A stretch of 64,000 nucleotides of DNA from Punica granatum (taxonomy: Eukaryota > Streptophyta > Magnoliopsida > Myrtales > Lythraceae), in assembly GCF_007655135.1 (NCBI RefSeq), contig NC_045131.1, forward strand, positions 28,008,001 through 28,072,000, written 5' to 3'. This document shows positions 20,771 to 32,938 of this stretch, piece after piece. The notes under the pieces are model-generated. The model had not been told where the DNA came from. It did no database searches and saw only the letters and a list, made by a program, of their open reading frames with translations. The translations under genes were made by a program, and so were the position numbers. Position 1 is the first letter of the stretch. Every line of letters begins with the position of its first letter.

Positions 20771-23700
20771 ATGGATGCATCCACACTAACAAAGCTCTTC
20801 TCCCTTCACACTTTGCTTCTGCTTCTCCACCAATCCCACTGCAAAACTTTAACCGCAATCACTCCGAGCCTTCCCATGCATGATGGCGACTTTTTGATCT
20901 CTGAGAACAAAAACTTCGTGCTTGGATTCTTCAGCCCCGGGAACTCTCAGAACCGCTTCATCGGGACTTGGTTGGTACCATCCATAGATATATAATTTTT
21001 TTTCCCTGATAATAAGGAAAGATCAGTTTTCACACTTGTCTATTAATCGTATCCATTATTGCTCACACACTTCAATCAGAGATTTGTACTGCTTTTGATT
21101 TCAACAGGTACAAGGTTAGTAACCAGACAGTTTTCTGGGTCGCTAACAGAGACAGACCAATCAATGATACCTCTGGGGTTCTCTCGATCAACTCCCAAGG
21201 AGACCTTGTTCTCCATTGTGGCAGCAATAGTAGCTCACCCCTTTGGTGGTCGAATATGTCGAGAACAATTTCAGACAATAACTTCAACACTGCTCAGCTT
21301 CAAGACACAGGCAACTTCATCCTGCGCCAAAGGCTCAGCAACCGTGTCGCGTGGCAGAGTTTTGATCATCCAACAGATACCCTGATGCCTTTCCTGAAAC
21401 TTGGGCTGAACCGGAGAACTGGCCTGGATCGGGCCCTGATTTCCTGGCGGTCCAAGGATGACCCTAGACCGGGGAATTTCACTCTCAGGATTGACCAGAC
21501 CGGTTACCCACAACAGTTCCTTTACAGTAATGGGGCTCCACGCTGGCGGGGAGGGCCGTGGACGGGCCAGCGCTGGAGCGGTGTGCCCCAAATGCCCAAC
21601 AGCTCGATCTTCAATGACACCTATGTCAATAACCAGGAAGAGGTCTCATATCTCCTTGGTTTAAGAAACCCGTCGATCATAGCAAGGGTGGTGGTGGACC
21701 CCATGGGCTTTTTTAAGGCACAAGCCTACTATGGCCAGTGGAGCGACTTCTGGGGCGCCCCAAATCCCTCGGAGCAGTGCGACAATTACAAGTTCTGCGG
21801 GCCTAACAGCAATTGCAACTCCTCGGCCCAAGTCATATGCAATTGCCTCCCTGGCTTTGAGCCCCATTCACTGGGAGATTGGAACCTCAGAAAGTGGTCT
21901 GGTGGATGCATAAGGTCCCCTGGCGCCTCCACATGTCGGAGCGGGGAAGGATTTGTCAAGATGGCCCTTGTGAAGGTCCCGGACACTTCCCAAGCGTATG
22001 TTAACATGAGCCTGAGCCTCAAAGAATGCAAACAGGAGTGCCTAAAGAACTGTTCCTGTACGGCCTACACAAGCGCTGATGAAAGAAATGGGGGCAAGGG
22101 GTGCTTGCAATGGTACGACGATCTGCTGGATATAATGACGTTTTCTGATATTGGACAGGATTTATATATACGGGTTGATGCAGCCACTTTAGGTACTTAT
22201 GAACTAACAGGTACTCAAACTTTCTTGTCCTTTCATTTTATTAATAGCTTGCGATCTTCCTGCAAGAATCTTAAAAGACGTACATTATCAATCCATTTAC
22301 CTTTAATGATACAATCAATATTGCATATGGCCAGCTCATTCGACAGAGAAGAAAGGATCTCCTGGGAAGTGGTTAATAGGGCTAACCGTATCAGCTGGTA
22401 TGATTCTGGTGCTGCTGATCATCTTGTTTATAATGAAGAAAAGGCACCGTAAGTGAATTGGATTCTTCACTTCCCTACGTGAAAATTTTCCGACACTGAT
22501 AAACTAACCGCATTCAGACATTGTTTTATTCTGTTCACAAGATTTAACTGTGTTTTAAAATCAGGGAGAGCAAGGCCTTCTGCTACCCCAAGTGCTGCAC
22601 ATCTTGAGAATGATGAACCTGGGAATATGCATCAGGACCTCGAATATGACAGGAGAACCTCAGATTTGCCATTGTTTGATCTAAGCACCATAGCCACTGC
22701 CACAAATAATTTTTCTTTCATCAATAAGCTTGGCCGAGGTGGATTCGGTTCTGTCTATAAGGTATTTCCATTCGTAAAATTCGAAATGTCCTGCCACTTT
22801 CCTTTTTTCCCTGATAGAAGGCTGAGAAAAATTTATTTTTCAGGGAGTACTAGAAAATGGAAAGGAAATAGCGGTTAAGAGATTGTCGAAATCTTCGGGG
22901 CAAGGAATCGAAGAGTTTAAGAATGAGGTCACGTTGATTGCCAGGCTGCAGCACAGGAATCTTGTGAAGATACTAGGCTGCTGTATCGAAGAAGACGAGA
23001 AAATGTTGATTTATGAATACCTGCCAAATAAAAGTTTGGACTCATTTCTTTTCGGTAAATCATCTTCCTAGCTATTTATTTTTGGATACAATAGGAGATG
23101 ATTATAGCAAGGGACCTAAAAAATTGCCATTTTCTTAAAGTGAGTTCTAAAAGTTTCTTTTCGAAAATGAGTCCTAAAAATTTGCAAATTGAGATACGTA
23201 TGGTCATTCCATATCCGATTGTTGGGATCAATCCATCAAATATCGTCTACATGCAGTTTGGTTGGTGTCGGGGTAGGCCGGATGGGGTCTCACTCTCCTG
23301 GCAACTATCCATCTCCTCTAGCAGGACCGTAGCAGTCATTCAAGGAATGGATTGTCTTCTCACTAAGAAAACATTTAATAGACTCATTTTTGCAAAATGA
23401 AACTTTTAGGACTCACATTAAAGGGGGGTTTGGGGGAAGGCATACCTTTCGGACCATTCTTGAAATCATCCTCGATTATATATATGTGTGTATTTTTCTA
23501 ATATAATTGGAGGGCACTTTTTGGTCGATCTATAGATGACAAGAAGAGGCTTTTGCTGGATTGGAGAAAACGTTTTGAGATTGCTGGTGGAATAGCTCGA
23601 GGGATCTTGTACTTACACCAAGACTCAAGGTTCCGGATCATCCATCGGGATCTGAAAACGAGCAACATGTTGCTTGATTCTTCAATGAACCCAAAAATCT

Positions 23701-24393
23701 CCGATTTTGGCATGGCTAGGATATGCGGAGGGGACCAGATCGAAGGAAATACTAGACGAGTTGTAGGGACATAGTAAGTATCTTTCACAAGTTAACAAGA
23801 AGAATATTATAACCACTCCTATATATAAACTATTCATTGTGCTGCCACAGCGGTTACATGTCACCAGAGTACGCGATGGAGGGGTTGTTTTCAATAAAAT
23901 CTGATGTGTACAGTTTTGGAGTCGTGCTGTTGGAGATCATTTCTGGGAAAAGAAACAGCAGCTTTAATCTGGAGAATCCGTCTTGCAACCTAGTTGGCCT
24001 TGTAAGGGAGCCATAGGACCGAATCACTGATCAATTGTCGCTCCTTAAATTCCATGCTAGATCACTAAAAGATTCACATTGTTACAGGTTTGGGAGTTGT
24101 GGAAAAAGGGATCATCCTTGGACATTGTCGACCCATCAATGGGAAATATGTATCCTGATTGCGAGGTCCTGAGATGCATCCAAATCGGGTTGCTCTGCGT
24201 GCAAGAATGTCCCATGGATAGGCCGACCATGTCAGTAGTTGTTCACATGTTAGGAACCAATGTGACGCTTCCTTCCCCAAAGCAGCCGGCTTTCGCTTTC
24301 AAGAGGATTCAGGGAAGAACCGACATCTCTTCCTCTGGTGAAAGGCCGAACTCGGTAAACGAAATGTCCCTTTCTATTGTCGAACCCCGTTAA
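20771..24393 (+). CDS. G-type lectin S-receptor-like Ser/Thr kinase, 8 exons
   Basis: Spliced from 20771-20970, 21108-22192, 22335-22448, 22565-22761, 22844-23054, 23536-23773, 23851-24001 and 24088-24393. All introns are GT-AG, phases agree, and the result is 833 codons plus stop. Residues 1-24 are a hydrophobic signal peptide. About 30-150 is the B-type lectin domain ([18 protein letters not shown]). The S-locus/EGF-like region includes [13 protein letters not shown] at 291. About 347-422 is a PAN domain with paired Cys. 442-462 is the membrane helix. The kinase has GRGGFG (523-528), Lys544, HRDLKTSN with Asp641, DFG Asp659 and SPE. The tail ends VEPR. It is an RD-type kinase, expected at the plasma membrane as a receptor; its ligand is unknown. 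The extra intron inside the lectin domain is unusual. Confidence 0.92.
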
Positions 24394-24399
24394 ACGCAA

Positions 24400-24640
24400 T
24401 GTTCTAGAAATGGTTTATTAAGCAAATGGAACTAGAATCTCTTTTAGAGAGAAATTCAAGGGATATTGTATAAAGATATCGAAGAATATCCAATATTTAT
24501 GATATTTTATAAACTCTGATATCTTCCAGATTTATTGTATTTCGTCTGCTATAAATAAGAGCACCTCCATTATGTGTGTAAGCCAATTCAATCTATTCTA
24601 GAAATTCTTCATGGTATTAGAGGAGAAGATCTTAGCATAG
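24400..24640 (+). repeat. Truncated LTR with TATA box and primer-binding site
   Basis: A TATAAATA box (24550-24557), about 55 bp of R/U5-like sequence ending in CA (24611) and then TGGTATTAGAG (24612-24622) form the right end of an LTR. The last is one mismatch from the TGGTATCAGAG primer site of copia elements (initiator tRNA-Met). The LTR begins somewhere after the first 20 bp of the kinase 3' flank. No gag follows, so only a 5' stub remains. It lies directly behind the kinase stop and could affect 3'-end formation. Confidence 0.6.
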
Positions 24641-24844
24641 TTGTGACCTTCCGTTGCTAGGAGCGTCGACACGTTCGGCTTGATCTGACACTCCTGGCAA
24701 CCCCAATTCCGGTATAGTTCTTGAAATTCTTGCCTGGCAAATCCAGTTTCGCCTTCATGCAGCCCTCCTACTCTGCTGCTGTTGTTCCACTTCATGCAGC
24801 CCCTCTGCTTTCTTTCCCTGCTAAACTGCTGCTTTCACGTCTTT

Positions 24845-24935
24845 ATTAAAAATTATTTGGTTGTATAAGGATTTGAACTCATGACCTCTTACTTTTTATA
24901 CTAGTATAAAACTAACCAAACAACCACTACTTTCT
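24845..24935 (-). repeat. Possible tRNA-derived SINE remnant
   Basis: On the minus strand a TGGTTAGTTTTA block (A-box like) is followed about 35 bp later by GAGTTCAAATCC (close to the B-box GGTTCRANNCC). This is the internal RNA polymerase III promoter layout of plant SINEs. No target duplication or poly(A) tail was established. Confidence 0.35.
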
Positions 24936-25618
24936 TGTTCTTTTAAGTACTTATTAAAATTTAATATTTATTTTGAAGTAAGAAATATTAAATATATTTA
25001 TATTTTCTTACACTATTCTCATATATCTTTGAAATCATCATACTTCTATCTCAATTATCATAATTTTTTTAATAATATGAATATTTATTTTATTTTAATT
25101 AAACATGCGGTCCGACCCATCGAACCCCCGGTTGGACCCATAAACCCATGAACCCATACCCCTTCCAGTTCATCATCCGGTCCGGTTCTGATAACACTAG
25201 TTTACACCCATTTTCTGTAATTATTGAAGATCGGCGAGCTGAGACGTGTGTTCGATGATTGCGATAATTTTTTCGAGCTTTTGGGATGTGTTGATTCGGA
25301 TTTGAAGAGATAGGCCGTAAATGTCATTATGCGAGCTTAATCGGATTGGGGTCCAAATAGTAGAATAAGGCCCAAAACTTTCGTGGAATTAGGCCCAATT
25401 GAAGAGAGTCCAACAATGAGTAGCTTAATCAGGAGCAATATATACATATATATGTGCTTGGACGTGCACATTCAATAGACGCAGTGGAAGATTTATTTTT
25501 TATGGTAGCCGATACTCTTGTGGTGCAAGCACGCGATATTCTCGTATTGTCTCGCGTTGTGTTTGATTTTAGGAAGTCGAATGAGTTGAATATTCTTCAT
25601 ATTTTATTTGATATCTTA
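24936..25618. other. Intergenic, no gene seen
   Basis: AT-rich sequence with a GC-richer block at 25105-25190 (CCGACCCATCGAACCCCCGG, then several AACCCAT repeats) of the kind seen at retrotransposon ends. Only a 60-codon ORF (25454-25636) is present and it is not supported. Confidence 0.3.
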
Positions 25619-25899
25619 TGTACCATTTGGTTATAAAAATTTTTTTAACTCTACTCCGCTTAATTTCACAATTATTACTTTTCCTGTTTTCTTTAATTTT
25701 TTTAAGAATTCAATTCAATTTTTAATACTAATTTCTCTAAACTATTCATTATTTTTTCCACAATTCAACAATACAATCATTACTTTCTCTCAACTATTCA
25801 TTACTTTTTTACATTTTTTTTATAATTCAACTACACGATCATTACAAACTAATTAAAATCAAAATTTAATTCTACTCAACTCTAAAACCAAACACAATA
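25619..25899. mobile_element. MITE, TTTGGTTTTAGAGTTGAG family
   Basis: Starts near CATTTGGTTATAAAAA and ends CTCTAAAACCAAACACAAT, so the termini are imperfect inverted repeats. Inside are blocks shared with 44956-45202 and 47500-47757 (AACTATTCATTACTTTTT, ATTCAACAATACAATCATTAC, AATTAAAATCAAAATTTAA). Non-coding, about 280 bp. The short ORF 25608-25856 is a chance reading. Confidence 0.6.
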
Positions 25900-25904
25900 T
25901 ATTT

Positions 25905-26655
25905 TGGTAATTTAGGTAAGCTAGATAGTCCATTTCCTAATCGAATAATATTCTGATATCATATTTTATAGGCTTATCTAATTTAGATATATTTTCTAAA
26001 AATTAATATAAATGCCTATAAATACGTTATTGAGAGTTCATTGTAATCTCCTTTTGACACAATTATCAATCGCACTACATTTTTCTATCTTTCTTTTCTT
26101 CGCACATTTGCTTTCTCACAATTTACTTTCTCAATTTATTTTCTTGCATTAGTATAATTCAATTTTCGATTGGCGCTAGCCATCGAGCCAATCGGCTTTA
26201 ATAAGCTGATTTGTCTTCGAGTCTTTCCAAGTCAGAGGCTTGGATTTTCCTCGACAAGTCTTGCCGAAGCTTCATTGAGGTACGTGGGTTCACTTGATTA
26301 ACGGCCCAAGTGAATCAATTCGATTTGCAAGTCAATCTCCTTTTGAATTGTTTTGACAGAGATTTAGTGGCAGGCTCTTTGGCCGCTTCATATTTCGGAT
26401 CATTTGTAGCGCGAAGAATAGTGGACAACTCATAGCGACTAAATCCCCGAGTCGCGAGATTGTCTGAGACGCACTTCAATTTTGAATTTAAAATCTAGCC
26501 GTCGTTCAATCCCGTGGACTTCTAAGGCCGTGGTACATACTTTGTATCGGTGGGGCCGGCTAATGACACGTCAACTTCTTGGAACCGCTTCTTGACACAC
26601 CTACAATCACCACACGCGTGGCCAAATTCACGTCTTGACATTTTTGACGTGATCA
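25905..26655 (+). repeat. Probable 5' LTR of a broken retrotransposon
   Basis: A CTATAAATAC box near 26014 precedes about 640 bp that end just before TTGGCACCAGCAGTGG (26661-26676). The latter resembles a tRNA-complementary primer-binding site with the usual TGG start. The left border is uncertain because no second LTR was found in the window. Confidence 0.4.
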
Positions 26656-27098
26656 ACAATTTGGCACCAGCAGTGGTGATCTATTATCGATTGGCAATTC
26701 AAAACTATTGACTTATTATTCTTCGATGCCGTCGGTTGGCAATTCGTTGCCATCGACTTATTCATCACCATATTTGCTAAGTGATTATTCGCCATCGTCA
26801 AATTCCAATTATACTTATCCACCTTCGTTGTCAACCGACTATTTGTGTCGTCCAATCATAATGACTATTCACAGCCACAAGCGGTTAGTTATGCGGCATC
26901 AACTAGTTACTCAACCTCGTTAGTGGGTTATCCACAACAAGCAACGATGAGCTACACGATGTAGCCTTACTCTTAGTCGCCTACCGCAACTTATCAATCG
27001 GTGCAACCTACACCACAACACAAGCATAACAATGGCAATTTCTACCATGGTGGCAAATTTTGTAATTTCAGAAGTTGCAGCCAATCCTGCGGAATCTA
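26656..27098 (+). pseudogene. Retroelement internal region, Ser/Tyr/Pro-rich gag-like
   Basis: After the primer-site-like sequence, one plus frame runs 71 codons (26708-26923) rich in Ser, Tyr, Pro and Asn (YSSMPSVGNSLPSTYSS). It continues past stops into a Gln/Thr-rich stretch ending near NNGNFYHGGKF. Low-complexity linkers of this type are found in plant retrotransposon Gag proteins, but no zinc knuckle or other domain can be named. The segment is cut at 27098 by the solo LTR and resumes at 30381. Confidence 0.4.
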
Positions 27099-30000
27099 TG
27101 TTACAACCCAAAATTTCAATAAAGTTTCCTTCATATTTCCCTCGACATCCATCATCACAAAAAAAAATAAAAATAAAAATAAACACCTGATTTCCATAAA
27201 TTCCTACAATATATAACCAATCCAGCAAAACTCTAATATGTATATATTCTCAAGAGATTATTTTTTTCGCACTCTCATCAATGATCCAACTAAATAAAAT
27301 TTTCAGGTCGTAACATTTTCAAATACATTCCATACAAAAGAATATCTATCAAATAACCAAAGTCCCTACCTAATTTTCCAAGCTGATTCCCAATATCAAA
27401 AAGTGATTCTTCCGCACAGCTAGAAACTTATCTGGAAAAATATATGCTGGGTATGAGCTGCATCTCAGTGAATACTATATTCCAAAGCAAAATTACTTAT
27501 TATTAAATAAATATTTAATTGCACACAACCAAATGTTCAAATAAATAATACAATCACATTCAATCCAACTATCAGCTCACTCGCACACATACACGATATA
27601 TATATATATATATATAGATACAAACTATAATAATAATTATATCCAATACATTAACTAAATTTAAGTTCTACTTACAAATACACACAACTCGTCCAACAAT
27701 TTCTTTAATAACCAACACCACATAAACATTAAATACCCATTCATTAGCTTTCCTTAGAAACTCACAACACAATCACCTGACATATCAAACTCTAGCAACA
27801 ACACGGCTTTCATAGGACATCTTCGATAATCTCAACAATCATTACATCTCCAACAATCATACCAGACAAACAATATACAACGCAACTAATCAATATAGCC
27901 ATAGGGTTTCGTTTCCTCGCAACAGAGTTGTGACGGTACCTTGACCCCGCACTTATATCCACAAATTTCTCGTTTCATTTCTCATAAGCAGGGGCTGCCT
28001 ATTATCCTCCGACAATAGGAGTCTAGGTGTTCATTTTATATCCTGCCGGATCAGTCATCTTGATGTCCCTTTTTGTATCCCGCCAGATCAGCGATCTAGA
28101 TGTCCCTTTTTGTATCCCACCGGATCAGCGATCTAGGCGTCCATTTTTGTATCACGTCGGATCAGCCGTCTAGGCATCCTTTTTTGTATCCCACCAAATC
28201 AACGGTCTAGACGTCCATTTTTGTATCCCGTTGGATCAGCGGTCTAGGCGTCCTATTTATATACCATCAGATCAGCGGTCCCATGGCTATAGTCAAAACA
28301 TCTCATTATACACAAATACAATCCCAATCACATTACCATGAAATCATATTACCATTACATATCTCATACAAAATCAACACACACAATCACACTGCATACC
28401 TCAAGTCAAAATGAAACATAACATGTAATATCTCTCAAATCCTTTCACACAACCTAGCAAGACCATTTCTTAATCTCTAACTATCACAATATTATTCTTA
28501 AATTATTTATATAACTATAATACATCATTATACAAGAGAATAGAGTACTCACATAACATATATATATATATCATTTCACAATGAAATGAAGTACTTACCC
28601 AACACCAAAAATGATTCACCAAACTTGACCTTCGGAGTACACAATCGATGTCCTCAGCTCTATCAATCATGAGTATAGCCTGAAAACAAGTTATGGCTAA
28701 TAATCATTTTCTCTACTAATTCTCATACTAAATCGTCTCGCCAGGGCCCTGGGGAATCAATGAGACTAGGATATAAACAAAACAATAGCACTAATCACCA
28801 AACACTCTATATAAGGCAGCAACAAAATTCTTATTACTATATTCTTACTCTAGGTAATTTATCAAGATTATTGATCCATCACAACGTGTATATATATTGA
28901 CATACAATTCAAACTAACTAGATCAGCCTACATATCCTAATGCCCGAAGAAAATAGTCTCATCATACTTAAAAATAAATATCAAAACCAGACTAGCTCAA
29001 ATGACGGCAACTTAAATCGACGAAAAGAATTAATTATAGGTCTCCTACTTGACATATTTTCTTCTTCTTCTTTTCCACTAATGAGACAAGTTCCTCTAAA
29101 TTTCCATACGTGAATATTAGTAAGACTATAAGAACAAGAATAGTGTAAGTAATCATATCCATTTACTAATAGTTCGTTCCTCCTAATAATAAGGTATCGA
29201 ACAACACCATTTTGGCCTCAATACTAAATAAATCACCAGTTCATCCTAATAGCTAACTACTTAATGAAATTACCTAAACTTCTAAAACGCAAGATCAGTA
29301 ATGTCTAGCACTCAACCTATATAACTAAACCGAATTCAAGCTCAACTTTTGTCTTAGGCGTGATTAACAATAAAGGATTCGAAAACAAACAGAATCTGAA
29401 GTTTCTCAGTTCCAGATTTAGCCCATTTCCCACTGAAAAGGATAAGAAAACAATTCATCCATCGTAACCATCTCCCAACAAAACAACACCAATAATCTTC
29501 AAGAAATAATTCTTGGATAAGCCAGAAATTCTTCACCAGTACAATTGGTGGATAATCGAAAAAAATTTCCCTAAAAGGAATTGATAAAAAGTTGTCGTAT
29601 AGGCAGCCAAATGAGCGCGTGTTGATGAGCTCGACGTATCAAGACAAACCTTATACCACCAGAAATCACCCTCTGAAGTTTCATAGAAAATGGGTAATAA
29701 CTCACCTTTCGATCGACTCTCGAAGCATCCCTTAACTTGTCTGTTTTCTGCAGAAATTCTCCTCTGCAATCACACCCTGTTTCAGCTTTGTATCACCACT
29801 GTCCAGCTCAATTAAGTTCCCATACAATCGAAATAAACACTATCCGCAGTCCTTCTACTCATACATATCCCCTATCCTTGCTCTACTCGAATTTTTGAAT
29901 CCACGAAACCACACGTTGCTTTCCGGTTTAAAGAGAAAGAACATGATTAATGAAAAGAAGAACTCAACAATATGAAATCAGCAAAAGATACCTAAATTGG

Positions 30001-30375
30001 TCTATCAAACTACTCGATTCTTACCTCCCTCTTCCGATCCTTTCTCATCCCACTCTCTTGTTTTCTCTCGGACAGAGCTCTCTCTCTTTCTCTCTCTATT
30101 CCTCTCTTGCTCTGTTTCTCTGTCTCTGTTTTTTTTTTTTTCGAATTGAAAGAACCCCCAAAAGGAAAGAAAAGGAAAACAATGAAAAACGGTGGAGAAA
30201 GGCTGAGGTGGTGGAAGAGGATTACTTGGGGAAAAATGGGGCCACGTGGGGTCCTCCTACCTTTTCTCTTTTTCTTTTTCTTTTGTTCTAGCGTGTATAT
30301 ATATATATATATATATATATAAGCATATGTAAGTGTATGTCTGGATATGCACGTTTGAAAATGCCTGGTCTTACA
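27099..30375 (-). mobile_element. Solo LTR, 3,277 bp, with 5-bp TSD ATCTA
   Basis: The plus strand begins TGTTACAACCC and ends GCCTGGTCTTACA. Read on the minus strand this is TGTAAGACC...GTTGTAACA, with TG/CA ends. ATCTA lies on both sides (27094-27098 and 30376-30380), an exact 5-bp target duplication. Nothing inside resembles Gag or Pol, and no internal LTR copy is seen, so it is best read as a solo LTR left by recombination. Very long LTRs starting TGTAAGACC suggest a Ty3/gypsy chromovirus of the Tekay/Del kind (from memory). It contains a 37-bp tandem repeat, CT-rich tracts and a TA microsatellite (30295-30321). Confidence 0.8.
28031..28285. repeat. 37-bp tandem repeat, about 7 units
   Basis: Units of the form CTTTTTGTATCCC, GCCGGATCAGCG, ATCTAGATGTCC follow one another about seven times with 10-25% divergence. 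They lie within the solo LTR. Subrepeats of this kind are common in the U3 region of long plant LTRs. Repeats touch with no unique spacers, so this is not a CRISPR array. Confidence 0.85.
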
Positions 30376-30380
30376 ATCTA

Positions 30381-32400
30381 TCGACCCTTCGGGCCCAACC
30401 GATTCAATCATGTTTGTAATCACCACCTTCGCCTACATCAGGGTAGGTTCCGTCAAACCCATCATCGATTGAAGGAAGAAGTCGGTCAAAATTTCACGAC
30501 CGATGCTCGGGGGATAGGATGGAAGACTCAGCTCAACTTTCAGCACCAGCTCAACCTTCCTCTACATCTCAGCCTCCAAAGTGGGTTTAGCCTCCAACGC
30601 CAACTCAATTTCGAGCACCGGTTTAGCCTTCGTCTACATCTCAGCCTCAGCCACCACATGAGGAACATCTATGCAAAGAAGAAATAGTCAATCATAGACC
30701 GTCGATGCAAGACAAGATCTCACCAAGGTCGATTTCGCCAAGAGCCAAGTGTGGCGAATTCTTCTCAGCTCCTATCGGGAGTTAGTGAACTTGAACCTCA
30801 TGGAGTTAATGATGTTATATTGGAGTGCCAACTTGGAGAAGAGGCTGAGCAAGAATCAGCTCAAGCCAATCTTGAAGATCAGGCTAACATCGATGAAGAA
30901 GTTGGTGTAGATAAATCTAAGCTCGAGGATAAAGATTTTTTTACTTCATCAACGAAAACAAGTGAGGGCCATAAGGAGCAGCCCGTTAAGTCGACATCAC
31001 TCCATTTTCGGTTACGACACCTATCTTAGACGGCGCCACTAACTCGAGGCCGAGTTCCTCGAGGCGAAAACCGAAAGATGTCATCTCTTTGGAGACTACC
31101 GATGGGGTAATGTGGCTTCTTTGCAAGCTAAATGATGAGAAAAAAAGTATGTTAGTCTTCTGCAAAGTTAGTTTTACAAGAGATGATTAAGCCGCCGATT
31201 TTATTACGGCTGGCTTAGGAAAGCAAGGCATGTCGAACAAATTAGCCATGTCCTTTAGAAAAGTGGATCCCAAAGTGGACTCTGCTAAGTAGCAGTTGCA
31301 CTATAAAGTAGTAGCTACACACACAAGAACTTGGCCTTAGAGAAACAGCCCAAGGCTAAGATGGACTTGAGAAGCCCGAATTCGAAGGAGAACGACAAAA
31401 GGCCGAAAGCTGAGCTCATTAACGATCCTTCGAGTCGTCTAAACACTTGAAGGGTCGAGTTTCATGCTGGATCAGCTCCTACGGAGTTGAGAAACAATAG
31501 CTAGAACTCTCAAAGAGTCGAGTTTAAGACCGATTCAATGCCTTGAAATTCGAGGTACTCGAATTTTAATGCTCGAGAAGTCGAGCATAGTTCTTCAAGC
31601 AAAGAACGGGGGGTTGAGTATGTACCCAAACCTAAAGCCTGAAAGTTAAAGAATGATGGCTGCAATTCCCAGGGCTTCAGGCCGCAAAACGTGAAGGTTC
31701 AGCTCATGTGCAGAGGCATGCAATATGTTAGTCCGGGTTTGCAAAGGAGAGCATTTAGTTCCGATCATAATGCTCACTGATTCCTTCATTTTCTTTTGAT
31801 TGGTAGGTCGCTTGTCAAGCATAGCACACTTACTGCAACCTTTACAAGCTCAGTGTCACCTGTCCCTTACCCACTTTGGAGTTACGATGAGGGCCAACGC
31901 TCTAGCACCATCTGCCACCTCTATGGTGGCTCCCCTAGGTGTGTCTTCTGCCACGGGGCAAAAGAAAAGAAAACGAGGATAGAGGCGAAGTCCCTTGTCT
32001 AAGTCGATGTCTCAGAGGATTCAGATACTCTGTTGCGAGGCCGAAGGACGGGGTCAGCCCCACAGGGCATGATGATTGTTACGGCGGAGTGACAACGCGA
32101 AGGTCCCCCGCCCTCGTAGCCTATACATGCCCCGCTGGAATGGACGGTGACGGAAGATTCCTCAATCGAGGAGTTTGGAGTTCCCTCGCAGCTGCTAGAA
32201 TTTATCTACCTTCCTTAAGACAAGCAGCAGAAGCGGAACTTCTCAGGGATTGAGCCTCGCTAGGAGGCTCAGACCTCCCTTGTGAGCAGACCTATCTTGT
32301 GAATGACTGCCTTGGGCCCCATTGGGCCTTACTCCAGTCGCTAGGCCTTACGGGCCATATTGGGTCAGAGCTCGAGATTTTTTCCCCAACAAATGGTATT
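30381..32400 (+). pseudogene. Continuation of the interrupted retroelement
   Basis: The sequence to the right of the solo LTR joins the frame left of it, apart from the duplicated ATCTA. ORFs at 30337-30687 and 30751-31029 are Gln/Leu/Ser-rich (repeated HLSLQ-like segments) and then acidic (EEAEQESAQANLED). Around 31080-31290 a charged block including DEKKSMLVFCKVSFTRDD is followed by a stop and AGLGKQGMSNKLAMSF. I cannot match any of this to a named domain. Many stops are present. The right limit near 32400 (ACCCAACAAATGG region) is arbitrary, with no 3' LTR seen. Confidence 0.35.
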
Positions 32401-32938
32401 CTACTAATGCAAATTCCTACACTCCCTTGATTCTTCATCTTTTCATAGTTATCCAAGGTGTTAGGATATCGAACAAATGGTAATTAATGCCCTTCGATCA
32501 TTGTAAATCGTCTATGAACTGAACTTATCTATATTGCATGGTCAAGATGCTAGGGGCATAAGAGTTGATGGAGGAGCTAGGGAAAGGATTTTGCCTACTG
32601 ATGGACTAGAACAAGGAGGTGATCACATTTGAGAGCCTGAAAAGGAATCTGGCCTTGTTTTGGTTATGGGCAATGAGCAACTAGGACGTGAGGTTAATGC
32701 TCGGGAAGGCGTTTCGGACAAAGATGAGGCTTGGAGTGAGAAGAAGTTCTGCATTCTTATGTTTCAGGTTGATGAAAAGTTCAAGAGGATCTGTCAGAAA
32801 AAGCCATTTTTCATTGACAACGCTCAGGTTCTGTATCGAAATCTACTTTATCGTTTTTCTGGAATCCCTTTCCTTTTTCCCCTAATGAAATTAATTTTGA
32901 CATTGGTTCATTGTCCAGTTAACCACAGATATCTCCGA

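Noticed and set aside
21271..22031. Minus-strand ORFs over the kinase ectodomain
   Set aside because: Antisense readings of a well-supported exon, with no motifs of their own.
28031..28285. CRISPR-like array
   Set aside because: The units abut without unique spacers, they diverge, and they are inside an LTR of a plant genome.
30010..30426. 138-codon minus-strand ORF with KKKKKRKGRR runs
   Set aside because: Low-complexity translation of CT-rich and TA-microsatellite sequence within the solo LTR.
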